Positions 23,783 to 35,149 of a stretch of DNA of 64,000 bases are shown here, piece after piece. The notes beneath the pieces are model-generated. The model was not told where the DNA came from, did no database searches, and saw nothing but the letters and a program-made list of their open reading frames with translations. How positions within the stretch are numbered: the first letter of the stretch is position 1; each line of letters begins with the position of its first letter. Origin of the DNA: Ophthalmolycus amberensis (Eukaryota > Chordata > Actinopteri > Perciformes > Zoarcidae); assembly GCA_024529925.1 (NCBI GenBank), contig JAFEUB010000959.1, positions 1,171,001 through 1,235,000 of the forward strand, written 5' to 3'. The position numbers were made by a program, and so were the translations under genes.

Positions 23783-24081
23783 AACATCCGGAGAGTGTTT
23801 CTCAAAAACAAAACGCGACCCTTAATGCCACTTTCAGAATTTCTACATGCGTGTGTGTGTTTGTGACACAGTATGATGAAATTGCTGAATTAGCCTGGCC
23901 TAATCCTCCTCTAGTTACATCAGCAGACTGACATAGGAATAAGAGAGGCTGCATTATTAATAGCACCACTTAACGTCACCTTGGATTTCATGGATATAGA
24001 CTTGAGACTAATAGATTGCAAGCTGTATTAGCACATTTAGTCAAAACAATAATACAACATACATGCATCATTGAAGAGTTA

Positions 24082-24481
24082 AAGGTGCAACGTGTAAGAT
24101 CTAGCCAGAATTTTAGCATTCTGAAAAATGCATACATTCTCACCAGAATGTGAAGAGGTTATATAGTTGCAGATATCTACTGAAATGAGCATGCTAACGA
24201 GCAAGCCCCGGCTCGTCCTGTCTTGTACCTGGAAACATAATAGTGAGTCACTGAAGTATCTGTTTTCAGTCCAACATGAGAGGACGAAGAAGTAAAGCTG
24301 TCCAGAGGGCACATCCATGGTCCGTGTATGTACAAGAAAACGACTCGTATTTTTGTTTCGTCCTCCCTGCCAAGAGAAGACTATTTTGCCGGGAGGAGAG
24401 AGCAGGGTAGAGCTGCAGGAACAGGACCTTAAGTTAACTTATTCAGCATGCTTTCTGTTGCAGCCGTTTCACAGGTTAGAT
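24082..24481. mobile_element. DNA-transposon-like fragment starting TTAAAGGTGCAA
   Basis: ttaaaggtgcaacgtgtaag begins a stretch resembling an abundant fish repeat whose ends read ttaaaggtgcaa. The right end is not visible before the hAT terminus at 24482. Confidence 0.45.
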
Positions 24482-25190
24482 CAGACCTGGGCATTGTACG
24501 GACTGCAACAGCCCGCGGCCGAGGCCGGGCCGGATGTGGCCCGCGGACACAGCCCAGTTACTCATCTTTGTACGTGGGATAACGAAAGACTTCGTGATTA
24601 CAGAGGAGCTGACAGCAATGCAGTCAATGAAAGGGACGACGGCGGGGAGTGATTTGTTCACGGAGGTAGATACATGCTTCCACAAGCTGGGACTGAAATG
24701 GGACAAACCATGTGTCACAACCGATGGTTGTCCAAAAAATGTGACGGGGAAAAATGTCGGACTTTTGAAGCGGATGCAAGATAGTGACTGAAATCAACCC
24801 AGAACTGAACTTGGTATTTTTGCATTGTATTATACATCAGAATGTGTTGTGTAAGTCAGTGCTACAACTATAATAGTTAACGTCATCAGAGCAAAAGCAT
24901 TGAATCAGACAGGTTGTTGCACTCTTGGAGGAGCATGAGACTGAACACAGTGACAGGCTTGCACACAGCTGTCAGGTGGCTCAGCCTGGGCAAAGTGCTT
25001 AAAAGAGTTCGGGACCTGAGAGCAGAGATTCAAGAGTTTTGTGAGAAGAAAGGCAAGAACGTCCCAGAGCTCTCTGATGTAAAGTCGATGACAGATTTTG
25101 CATTTGCTGTTGATGTGACTGCACCAATGACTGATCTAAATACCAAATTGTACACTGTATCACATGTACGCCTGGTAGGGCTCTGTCAAG
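24482..25190 (+). pseudogene. hAT (Charlie-like) transposase, left half with 5' terminus
   Basis: A hAT-like terminus (cagacctgggcattgtacgg) starts at 24482 and runs almost at once into transposase sequence, so the N-terminal third of the gene is deleted. Two frames, 24534-24791 and 24914-25195, give TAQLLIFVRGITKDFVITEE, VTTDGCPKNVTGKNVGLLKR, LHTAVRWLSLGKVLKRVRDL and DFAFAVDVTAPMTDLNTKL. These match the catalytic region of hAT transposases of the GTF2IRD2/Charlie type. Stops near 24790 and 25193 break it. The right half of the same kind of protein is at 30083-30590 beyond the LINE insertion. No 3' terminus was found. Confidence 0.85.
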
Positions 25191-25826
25191 GCTGAGGTGT
25201 TTATCAGTGGCCCTCTTCCACCAGTCAGAGGAGGAGATGAAGGATTCAGCAGGCTGTTTGCACTGAACAGATGGCTGTCAACTGCATGTGCTGACCATTC
25301 AGTACATTTTATCAACAATTTCTACCTTTTCTGGGAGCGCAGACATCTTTTTGCAACGCATGGAATTTGCCTGAACAAGTCAGGGGTAAAACTGTTTGCC
25401 TCTAACCTGTTTTTCTCCCTGCGTCACTCGTCTGTCCCTACTGCCAAGGACAAGATACAAGAGGAGTCTAAACAAGAGATAACCACACAGCATCGCCATG
25501 GAGACCTTACGGGAAGGATGCCCCCGCCTAACGACAGCCAAAAGGAGGAGTCTCCAACCTCATCATCAGGGACCGCCTTCGCCTCCGATCTCCCACTTTC
25601 CCCACTCTTCCTAGAAGCGGAGTATATACCTCTCTCCCCAGCTATTTCGGGTCCATACTTTGGATCGCAATCCTCTCTCACACTCTCCCCATCCTCCCCC
25701 CACCTGGAGTTCACTGACAACATGGAAAAGCTGGTCATTGCTGGAACCAAACACACACCTCTTCACACTCCCCGACGGCTCTACAACCGTCCTCTGTCTC
25801 CCCTACCTGATGGAGGAAATAATTGA
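25191..25826 (+). pseudogene. LINE ORF1, 5'-truncated, SGNH-esterase-like then Ser/Pro-rich
   Basis: ORF1 proteins of L2/CR1-type LINEs carry an SGNH (GDSL-type) esterase-like domain that supports RNA handling. Here only its last third remains: ISGPLPPVRGGDEGFSRLF, CADHSVHFINNFYLFWERRH, NKSGVKLFASNLFFSLRH. The block normally holding the catalytic Asp-x-x-His (usually D-G-x-H-L) reads T-H-G-I-C-L, so both residues seem replaced. The family comparison is from memory. Residues from about 80 on are Ser/Pro-rich low complexity with no domain. The listed ATG (25197) is internal, because the upstream domain is absent. Confidence 0.75.
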
Positions 25827-25895
25827 TATCTTCTGGGTCCAGGCTACAGGGCTAATGATACCAATGACTCTCTCCAGGAAAAGTCGGGGCCCTAT

Positions 25896-28845
25896 ATGCA
25901 GCTAGCCGCTTCAATTCCTGTCTTGCAAGTTTATAGAAAAATAAAGGTGAGGCTGCGAAGAAACAATAGTAAACATGCAAACTTATCAAACTTAGCATAC
26001 ATTCCTCGTCAGCCTGTCCAAATAAATTGGGCAAAGAAAGCTTTAACCACATTAAACTTAGCTTTATTAAATGTCAGGTCTCTGTCAGGAAAAACATTTT
26101 TAATCAATGATTTTATTATGAGGCACAAACTGGACATTTTGTTTTTAACTGAAACTTGGTTAAATCAAGATAACAGTGCAGCTGTTCTTATTGAATCAAC
26201 ACCTCCCAACTTCAGTTTCATGAGTGAAACAAGAGCGCATAAGAAAGGAGGTGGAGTTGCTGTTTTATTTAATGATTCTCTTCAATGCAAGCAGATGTCC
26301 TTTGGTCATTTTAGTTCTTTTGAATATGTGGCTCTGAATTCCACTCAAGCTTTATTCCTAAACATTTACAGACCGCCTAAATACTGTGCAACCTTCTTTG
26401 ATGAGTTTACTGAACTGCTGTCTGTAATCTGTATTGATTTTGACTGTGTTGTTATTGTTGGTGACTTTAATATCCATGTTGATAATCCCCAGGACAGAGA
26501 GTCTATAGAACTATGTGGTGTCCTTGATAACTATGATCTGACTCAGCATGTGACAGGACCCACCCACAACAGGGGGCACACTCTGGACCTAATCATCACC
26601 AAAGGTGTAAACATTTCCAAGGTCGCTGTGACTGATGTTGCACTCTCTGATCATTTCTGTGTTTTCTTTGAGAGTGCAATCTCCTTGCACACAAATGTCC
26701 AAACCAAGGTTGTGACAAAGCGTTACATCTCTGAAAACACCAGTGAACTATTTATTCAGAAGTTCTCCTCCACACCAGCCCTCTCTTGCCTCTCAGTCAA
26801 TGAGCTTGTAGATGGCTTCAATTTTAAAGTTAAAAATATTATTGATGCCATTGCACCCACTAAAGTGAAGGTTGTCTCGGGTAAGCAAAGATCTCCTTGG
26901 AGAAATGCTACGCTGGTCAAAATAGAGAAACGAGAGTGTCGGAAAGCTGAGCGCAGGTGGCGAAAAACTAATCTCCAGGTTCACTGTGATATCTATAAAG
27001 AGAGACTTCGCAATTATAATTTGGAACTTAGAAATGCAAGGCAGTCATTCTTCTCTGACATCATAACCAAAAACAAGAACAATACACGCGCCTTATTTGC
27101 TACCGTCGACAGGCTAACAAACCCTCCAGTGTCGGTAGCTGCTGAACTCCAATCCACCTGGGCATGCAATCAATTTGCCACCTTTTTTACTGACAAAATT
27201 CAGAAAATTAGACAAGCAGTCAGTGCCTCCACATCAACCACAGGATATGTGTTGTCCCGATCTAACATCCATTCAAATATCATGACACAATTTCATTCAA
27301 TCGACCGTAGAAGCCTAGAAGACATCATACAACATCTGAAGTCATCCTCCTGCTGCTTGGATATTCTACCAACACACTTTTTCAAAAATATTTCAAACTG
27401 CATGACCACTGATCTTTTACAAATTGTAAACACATCCCTTCTCTCAGGTGTCTTCCCACAAGCCCTAAAAACTGCAGTTATTAAACCACTCCTAAAGAAA
27501 GCTAGTTTAGACTCCGCAACGATGAAAAATTATAGGCCAATATCAAACCTCCCTTTTTTTAAGTAAAATAATTGAAAAAGCGGTTTTCCAACAGCTGACC
27601 GACTTCTTGGCCGTAAATAACTGCTTTGATGTTTTCCAGTCAGGCTTTCGACAGCACCACAGCACTGAAACTGCTCTTGTTAAGGTTTTCAACGACATCC
27701 ACTTAAACATAGACAATGGCAGAAGTTCAGTCTTAGTGTTACTAGATCTCAGTGCTGCATTCGACACGGTCGACCATGCCATACTCCTAGAAAGACTAAA
27801 AATCTGGGTGGGACTCTCTGGCACAGCACTTAACTGGTTTGAATCCTACTTGAAGGGCCGAGAATACTTTGTGTCTGTAGCTGATTACACATCAGAGCTG
27901 ACTAAAATGACATGTGGTGTTCCCCAAGGTTCAATACTGGGGCCCCCTCTGTTCAACATCTACATGCTTCCACTAGCTCAGATTATGGAAAACAACAAAG
28001 TGTGTTATCATAATTATGCAGACGACACACAAATCTACATAACTATGTCACCAGGGGACTATAATCCCATACAAGGGCTGGGTAACTGCATTGAACAAAT
28101 CAACAACTGGATGTGCCAGAATTTTCTTCAATTAAACAAAGATAAAACAGAAGTAATTGTTTTTGGTACCAAGGACGAACAATTGAAAATCACCGCTCAG
28201 CTTCAGTCACTGATGTTAAAACCCACAAACCAAGCCAGAAATCTAGGTGTAGTTATGGATTCAGACCTCAACCTGAACAGCCATATCAAGACAATTACAA
28301 AATCAGCCTACTATCACCTGAAGAATATATCAAGGATTAGAGGATTTATGTCTCAACAGGATTTGGAAAAACTTGTCCATGCATTTATCTTCAGCAGACT
28401 GGACTACTGTAACGGTGTGTTTACAGGTCTCTGTAAAAAGTCCGTCAGAAAGCTGCAGCTGATTCAGAACGCTGCAGCTCGAGTCCTCACTAAGACCAGG
28501 AGGGTGGACCACATCACTCCAGTTCTGAGGTCTTTGCACTGGCTTCCTGTCCAACAAAGAATTGACTTTAAAATCCTGCTGTTGGTTTACAAAGCACTGA
28601 ATGGTTTGGGACCAAAATACATCTCCGATCTGCTGCTACCTTATGAACCATCCCGACCCCTCAGGTCGTCTGGGACCGGTCTACTTTCTGTTCCCAGAGT
28701 CAGAACTAAACATGGAGAAGCAGCGTTCAGTTTTTCTGCTCCACATATCTGGAACAAAGTCCCAGAAAGCTGCAGGTCTGCTGAGACCCTCAGCTCATTT
28801 AAATCAAGATTGAAGACCTTTCTGTTTGCTGCTGCCTTTAATTGA
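25896..28845 (+). pseudogene. LINE ORF2: AP-endonuclease and reverse transcriptase, one frameshift
   Basis: ORF2 nicks target DNA and reverse-transcribes LINE RNA there. The first frame (25896-27566) has the full AP-endonuclease signature: N59 in LLNVRSL, E86 in LTETWL, D190 and N192 in VGDFNIHVD, D230 in TLDLIIT, and SDH at 251-253. It then enters RT (YRPISNLPF) and is cut by a frameshift at a T run (27554-27560), where seven T stand where six keep the frame. The rest is open to 28845: FQSGFRQHHSTETALVKVF, DLSAAFDTVDHAIL, GVPQGSILGP, catalytic Y-A-D-D near 28015, then the C-terminal LDYCNGVFTGL and LHWLPVQQRIDFKILLLVYK motifs typical of L2. All catalytic residues are retained. Confidence 0.95.
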
Positions 28846-29054
28846 ACCACGTTCAATTAATATATTAATCAATTTCCTGCATTTCTGCATTTTACTACTG
28901 CATTTTATTTCTTACACTTTTTTAATTGTTTTTGAAATCTCCTTTTCTTTTGCCTTGTGTTTTGATGCTTTTAATGGTTTTATGTGAAGCACTTTGAATT
29001 ACCTTGTTGTTGAAATGTGCTATACAAATAAACTTGCCTTGCCTTGCCTTGCCT

Positions 29055-30060
29055 AGGGTGACCAGATGTCCGGATTTAGGCCGGACAGTCCGGATTTTCA
29101 ATGCCCTGTCCGGCGTCCGGCGTGTATTTGTCCTCCTTTTTGGAGTTCCACTGGGCCTAAAGAGCCGCGCGATAGAATATTTTGCTGGAACGCAGTCTAA
29201 CAAATGATTGGTTAAAAGTGTTGTCAAATAAATATGTGATAGGCTTAGGTTAGGTTCTAGCCCTATATCATTGGTTAAAAACGTAAACAAGGCTCCGTGT
29301 GCTGGCTACGTCATATCTACGCACTGAGGCCGACTGACAGCTGATCACAGTCAGTCGGCCTCAATCATCAGAAACCGACGTCGCTTCACGTGACGCTTCA
29401 GAGGAAAGGACGTCTCATATCTGTTAAAACATATCTCCTCGCATGGTTTCCTCTCTCCTCTCCATTTGAAAAAAAACCGTCCCTATTGGATATACGTCTG
29501 TTTTTTGCCCTATTGGCTTTGGTTGTCTCTTTTCGCGCCCTGAAATATGTCTCCAGCACGCCTCTGTCCACATGTGGCACAAAGCTTGTGTGTAGGATTA
29601 CACAGGACTTACATTTGTTATACTGTGGTATTGCTACCCTGACTTCAGAAAAGGATCTGAATACCTCTTCCACTTCAACATTAATTATTTGTTTTACAGC
29701 CACCATCAGTTGAACAGATAACATTCAAACTGGTGCGTTCAAGTACAGACATTCTGCATCCCTCTTTCTACCACTTGATATTGCCGATGGACAAATGAGT
29801 CTGATGAAAAAAAAAGCCACTGCACACAAGTCCCCAACAGACTGAATCACTTTAGAAATTCTTTACTTTTTGAGCCGTTAAATGTTCACCAAATTTGTTT
29901 GGTTTTCTTTATGCTTTTAAAACATTCATTTATCTGTTTATTATTTATTTATGTGACCTGTGATTTAAGTTGTACATTTTAAGTCCACAAATGTTATGCT
30001 TTGTGGCACTCAGCACAGTGGTCAGTTTTTGAACACCACAATGTATTGAATAAATACAAA
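29055..30060. mobile_element. Unidentified repeat starting TAGGGTGACCAGATGTCC
   Basis: The segment begins right after the LINE tail with tagggtgaccagatgtccgg, which resembles the terminus of a DNA transposon. A matching right end was not found. It holds a 13-bp perfect palindrome (29326-29362). No domain-bearing frame. Confidence 0.4.
29326..29362. repeat. Perfect 13-bp inverted repeat
   Basis: gaggccgactgac (29326-29338) and gtcagtcggcctc (29350-29362) pair perfectly around an 11-base loop agctgatcaca. Confidence 0.95.
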
Positions 30061-30082
30061 TACTGTGAACATATGTCAAGCC

Positions 30083-30590
30083 AGATGCAGGTAACACTCT
30101 CACCCACCTGCACACCCTGAAAGAAGCCACACCATCAGTTGAACATCTCCACAGGTATCATCCATGTTAGGGGCACTGCATGGTGAGTTTAAGGCCATTT
30201 CAAGACTTCAAAAGAGTTGAGAGTGAAACATGATTTCTTCTCCCGTCACGTGCAGTGTGGATAATGCTCCCAGTGATGTTCAGCTCCAACTCATTGACCT
30301 GCAGTCTGATGCTGTCCTGCAGAGCACTTTAAATCATTATCACTGCTGGATTTGTATTCTTCTCTCAAAGAGGAGAACTTCCCACACATGAGGAGGCATG
30401 CTCAGAAGATGTTGCTTCTCTTTGGATCGACCTACATCTGTGAACAAACATTCTCTGTGATGAAGTTCAACAAGTCCAAATCCAGATCCTCTCTCACTGA
30501 CATCAGCTGTCAGCTGTCCTTCACATCTCACCTCACACATTCAGCCTGACTTCAGTGCACTCGTTCAAGCCCAACAAAGACTAGATTTCT
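30083..30590 (+). pseudogene. hAT (Charlie-like) transposase, right half
   Basis: Continues the transposase type at 24482-25190. Pieces in changing frames: LTHLHTLKEATPSVEHLHRY (about 30090), GALHGEF (about 30171), DVQLQLIDLQSDAVLQ (about 30276), then 30352-30549 with YSSLKEENFPHMRRHAQKM and FGSTYICEQTFSVMKFNKSK, the hAT C-terminal dimerisation block. LVQAQQRLDFSH then a stop appears near 30580. At least three frame changes. Together with the left half this is one gene interrupted by about 4.9 kb of later insertions. Confidence 0.82.
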
Positions 30591-32110
30591 CACACTGAAC
30601 TGAAAAACTGAAGAGGTCATTTGTATGGTGATAGACACACACACAGAAGTACACTCATACTTTCAGCACATGTACTCTACATAGTACGACTGAGAGCTGA
30701 TCATTAACACGGTGTTGCTGTGAAAGGGCAGGCTTTTCTTACCGCTCAGTGTAAGAAGGAGACATGAGTGCACCAAGCAGCATAGGTCTGGATGCCCCTC
30801 TGGTAGGAGTGATACGTCACCTTGTTCTGTGAGTGAGTGTTCAGCCAAGGAAAAGAAGCTGAGAGCACCTACCGTTTGTTTGCTTTGCTTTATTGACAAC
30901 ACTCTAATATACTTGTGAAACGCAACGTGTTACTTACTAAAACATTAGAAGACCAGGACTTCTTTTCCATTATTGCTACAACAACCTTTATCAAGGCAGA
31001 GACATTTATTCAGTGTAATTTATAAATATTGTAAAATAGGATGGTAACACTAGAAAAGTGAATCTGATTTTTTTCTGTAGATGCCTGAGGGAACAACAAA
31101 TCACACCAAGGCTGCGAAATTGTTTTAAGTATATAAAATGTTGTCCTTTTTGTATCAAAATATTTGAGTGATTTTTTTTGTCATTCAATTGCGTGCTGTA
31201 GTCTTCACAGAGACCTGGACCCATCGTGGTTCAGGATCAAACATCAGCACAGAGAGCAGGACTCTGGTGGACTCTGTGTCCACATCATGATACTTGGTGC
31301 TCAAACACAGTCACAGTTGATGGACAATGTTTTCCTCATCTCTAATATGAAGATGTCGGCCATGTTTTCTGACCTGTTGCTGCTCTTTTCATTCATTAAG
31401 GCACAAATTCAAACAAATGCACTCCAGGAATGTACGACTGTTGTACTTGAGTTTGTCGTGTGTTTGTTGGGTTACAGATGAAGTACCGGTAGTTGTGCGT
31501 CCCTGTGTTGCATAATGACAACAAATGATCCCTGAATCCTTGTCTATACCGTCTAACAACAAACCATGAGCGGACTGTACTGTTACTGTCACAGCACGTT
31601 GACGGTTTAACAAGGCCATGTATCTTTCTGAAAAGCATCCATACAGCGTACCTTTCCATGTGAATGTCCTTCACGGTGTGTTTGCCTTCCCTCTGTCCTC
31701 TCTCTCTCTGACACTGTGATGCTTTGGCTGATCAACAGACAAATGCAGCCTCTATTGACCAGGCAGTAAGTCCTACTGCTGTGTTTGTCTCATGTTCAGC
31801 CATGCTGTTTACCACTTTGATGTCAGATACTTTATTTTTTTTTATGAGTGAACACTTTACACTTCACCTGCAGAACTGTCCAGATGGATGGCAGGGGTGT
31901 TCCCATGCCATCTGCTCATTATCTGCCCCCCCCCCTCCTGAGTTAAATGGAGCCGGTGCCTGTGATTGGCCCTGTGGGGACTGAGTCATACATACACACA
32001 TCCTAGAATACACATGAACTGCTAGGTGTCTGGTCCTCACAACAGCAGCCTGCTACAGTTAGGGTATGACACGTTTATTCTTATCTGTTTTAAAACATCT
32101 TAAACAGACA
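30591..32110. other. No recognisable gene
   Basis: Short frames only. The (CT)n near 31698-31709 and a C run at 31926-31935 are minor simple repeats. Confidence 0.5.
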
Positions 32111-32800
32111 ATGGGCCTCGTGCAAGAACCATAAAAGATTCTTACATCGCTTGTATGAGTGATTTAGGAGAACTTTCCAGCATTTACCAATTTTCTTGCA
32201 TTTAGAATTTTCCTCTTCTGTAGGGACACAATGTCCGAGTGGTCCGACCTGTTGTAGGAGTCATGTGCAGTTTGCGTGCTGTTTTTCACTAATGGATTGT
32301 ATGTCTCATTACTTTGAAGCAATTTTGCGCTCAAAAATCCTATATAGATTACACTTCATAATTATGTTGACATGACGTTTGACTCTGCAATTCAAATTAT
32401 GATATAATTCAAAATTGGCTTTTGATGTTTTTGTATAACTCTCCAATGTGAATATGAACATCTGAGGCAGCAAAGTAAGTCATGCGCTAATTGAAGGTTA
32501 ATCTGTCGCTATATATAATAAGGGCCGTCAGATGTGTAACCAGGTGCCTTATGGCTAATTTACGTCCTTTGGATGACTTCGCGCTTCAGGCCCTTGGATG
32601 AGAGCTCATCTTTAGACAGCGTCCTGATATCTACATGCAGGGTGTCCAGTGGAACTTTACAGCATCAGCGATTATGGAGCGTATTCTTAAGTTCATCTCT
32701 GTAATGGAGACTTTCCCTTCAGCCCCTCCCGTTGCAGTTATCGATTGTTGTCAGAGAAAGTTAAGATAAGAATACAAAAATGTTCTTGCATCTGCCCAAT
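32111..32800. mobile_element. Candidate MITE, 690 bp, diverged inverted termini
   Basis: The left end atgggcctcgtgcaagaac and the right end gttcttgcatctgcccaat pair over about 19 bp with a few mismatches. 'agaca'/'tgtct' may extend the pairing outward. No coding region. The 'gggcctc..gcaagaa' wording is seen at ends of fish MITEs, but target duplications are not clear. Confidence 0.5.
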
Positions 32801-33469
32801 GTCTATTGTCTTTTACTCACACTGAGTCTCGTGTTTTCTTACATTTCCATTTCAAATCCAAAAGTTTATTTACAGATATGGCTGAAATGTAACAGATCTC
32901 CTTGCTGAGCAGCGACATGCACTTCTGCATTTGTACATAACAAACACCTTGTTTTCACCAAACTGGCATTACCTGGGCTTTATCTGTGTCCTCAATCCCA
33001 TGCTTGTTTTCCATTTTAACTGGCTCGATACAAATATGCCGTGAATTATAAAGTCCATATTAGCCGGAGCTAATGTTCTGGTCAGTCAATATGTGGGAAA
33101 GTTAAGCTTCTTCTTCCCTTTAAAAATGTGTTACTCTCTACTGGAGTAAATGTGTGTTCAGAACCCGAACCAAAGGAACGTAAAACAAAATGTCAGGCTA
33201 AATTAGGGAGTGTTTTTTCAAGCCATGTTTATTCACCCCAAACAGCCCATGCACAGATTTTTTTTCTTCTTTTTTTTAAATCTAGTGATACTCAAATATT
33301 CAAACAAGCAGTTACGACTCCAAGTCATAAGTCTGGAGAACCTGACTGAGCATGTATTCATAGACCAACCTCAATTCTTCCTGCAAGCTCAGAAGTTATT
33401 GAACAGTTAGCTGCAGAGCCTTTGGTTAATATTCTTGAAAGAAACCAGTTTCTTCTTGCAAAATAACAG
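32801..33469. other. No recognisable gene
   Basis: AT-rich with a T run at 33259-33277. No support for coding. Confidence 0.5.
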
Positions 33470-34080
33470 AGTTTCGATCAAGATATTCAACAGAAATGGT
33501 TACAGGTTTCATTATTAATAGTTCACTAGATGAAGCAGTGGGTGCAGTATTTTTAGACTTGAAAAAGACTGACTCATGAGATACTTCTAAATAAACTTTA
33601 AAAGTTTAACTTTTCCCAACAAGCTCTCAGCTGGTATTAATTAATCAAGCTTAATTCCTGGGAGCAATGTGTCAAGACTATGGAATGACATAACTCCATC
33701 AAAATTGGAAAATGGGCATACCACAAGGTACCATCCTCGGACCATTGCTCTTCTGTTCATATATAAATGAGCAACCAGACAGCTACAATGAGCCTGGGTA
33801 CCAAACATATGCAATCATTTATGTATTATCACAGATTCAAAAACAGGCTGCAGATTTACTGAATAAGCAAATGATCAGCGGCCCACAGTGGCTCCAAAAT
33901 CACTTCTTAAGTCTGTGCTGTGGAAAAACTCTACTTCAATTTGCTTTTCACTAGGACCAAAATGTGTGATGGCTTCGCCATAACTATTGATCAGAGGGAA
34001 ATAGAGAAAGCAAATAAGTTCAGCTATCTGGGCGCTGTCTTGGATTCCCTGTTACAGGTTGATATACTGCAACATCAGTG
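33470..34080 (+). pseudogene. LINE reverse-transcriptase remnant lacking its catalytic triplet
   Basis: A decayed RT fragment: LDEAVGAVFLDLKK (about 33522, motif A region), MGIPQGTILGPLLFCSYINE (33712 on, motif B region), then GYQTYAIIYVLSQIQKQAADLLNKQM. The motif that should read Y-A-D-D-T-x-I-Y reads Y-A-I-I-Y, so a 9-base in-frame loss removed D-D-T at 33813/33814. Further on, NKFSYLGAVLDSLLQ near 34017 is the usual post-catalytic block. Frames change around 33580 and 33955. LINE clade not determined. Confidence 0.75.
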
Positions 34081-34086
34081 AGGTCA

Positions 34087-34299
34087 CTAGAGCAGGCTAG
34101 GGTGGGGTGGTGCAAGGGAAACTAATGAAAACAGACAAAATCAAAAGGTTCTCAGAATAAGATCACGTTTTATTGTTTCTCGGCTAGGCCCCTCAGGGAA
34201 GTCTCTTCATCAAAAATCACAAACTCGTTCGTTCGTTAAGCAGAACTATGTTAGACAAAAACTCAACTTAGAGTGTCCTTGGCTTTTCTCCGACAACCA
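34087..34299. other. Left flank of Harbinger-2, possible LTR-like sequence
   Basis: Contains ttctcggctaggcccctcag. With the right flank at 45419-45690 ('taccacctggccccgtgtga') it may be one older repeat, perhaps an LTR, into which Harbinger-2 inserted. I cannot prove the join. Confidence 0.35.
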
Positions 34300-34521
34300 G
34301 GGCCCCGTTCCTCATACGATCCTCGATCCTCGATCAAATGTCCTATTAGCCAGCTTAAATTAACCCGATGATTGATGTCAGGCTATCTCGGTTTCTCAAA
34401 GGCTGATCCTCGCTCAAACACTTTCTTTAATTCGAACCAGACTATCAGTAATCGCGCGTGCCCATCCTATTTCAAAAGGGGGAAGCATCGATCACCGAAA
34501 CCATGATTTTCTAACAGTACA

Positions 34522-34647
34522 ATGGCAAATAAACTCAAAGAAAGAGCCTCTTTGTTCTCCGCTGACGAGCAGGAGATTATCATGAACGCATAATATGAGG
34601 AATTCAAGACCATAATCACGGCAAAATCTAACAGACAAGTTAAATGC
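34522..34647 (+). pseudogene. Myb/SANT-like (NAIF1-like) protein, first exon, Harbinger-2
   Basis: Harbinger elements encode a Myb/SANT-like DNA-binding partner that helps bring the transposase to DNA. From ATG 34522 the frame reads MANKLKERASLFSADEQEII, then MNA, a TAA stop, and YEEFKTIITAKSNRQVKC. This is the start of a NAIF1-like Myb domain. It is followed by a good splice donor (GTAAGT at 34648), suggesting a spliced gene whose later exons were lost or displaced by LINE B. The in-frame TAA marks it as dead. Confidence 0.7.
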
Positions 34648-34653
34648 GTAAGT

Positions 34654-35149
34654 GTTGGGAAAATGTATCGGCTCATTTTAAGTGCCTCATCACCCCAATC
34701 AATCAGATTATATGTCTTTAAATGTGCCTGTTGGCAGTAGGCTTAATGGAATGCATCATCGAATGAGATCTTATAGCGAAAATAATGATCTCAACTCTTT
34801 CAGAATAAGTAATAAAAACAAGCCCAAAGAGTATCTAACTGATACTCATTAATATGAGGATATATGTACTGTATGCCCTTATGTATCATGTACTATATAT
34901 GTGTATATACATGTCTGTGTAGATTACCATATAGAACCATGAGTTTGAATGTGTGTGAATGTGTATGGGCGGATCAGTATGTATGTATTATTCATAATCC
35001 GAAATTTAATCAATTGAAGCAGTGAAAAGAAATAGTGTGTGATTCTCTCTATTCTTATCATGAGTCCACCGTAATCATTTTCTACACTAATGATATGCTA
35101 TGGTGTACTAATAACACTGTCATATCATTATGAGTGCTTTCAACCCCCA
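34654..35149. other. Harbinger-2 interior, non-coding remnant
   Basis: AT-rich sequence between the Myb exon and the LINE B tail, presumably intron or interior of Harbinger-2. No further domain seen. Confidence 0.4.

Larger units (their letters stand above)
25191..29054 (+). mobile_element. L2-type (CR1/L2 group) LINE, nearly complete
   Basis: About 3.9 kb: an ORF1 remnant, a full ORF2 (endonuclease plus RT), a 3' UTR and a (ttgcc)n tail at 29034-29054, with aataaa just before the tail. 5' truncated within ORF1. It is inserted in the hAT transposase gene. Apart from one extra T in ORF2 the coding sequence is remarkably intact, suggesting relative youth. Confidence 0.92.

Noticed and set aside
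25896..28845. Host gene with RT-like domain
   Set aside because: Endonuclease-RT order, an adjacent ORF1 remnant and a (ttgcc)n tail show an ordinary LINE.
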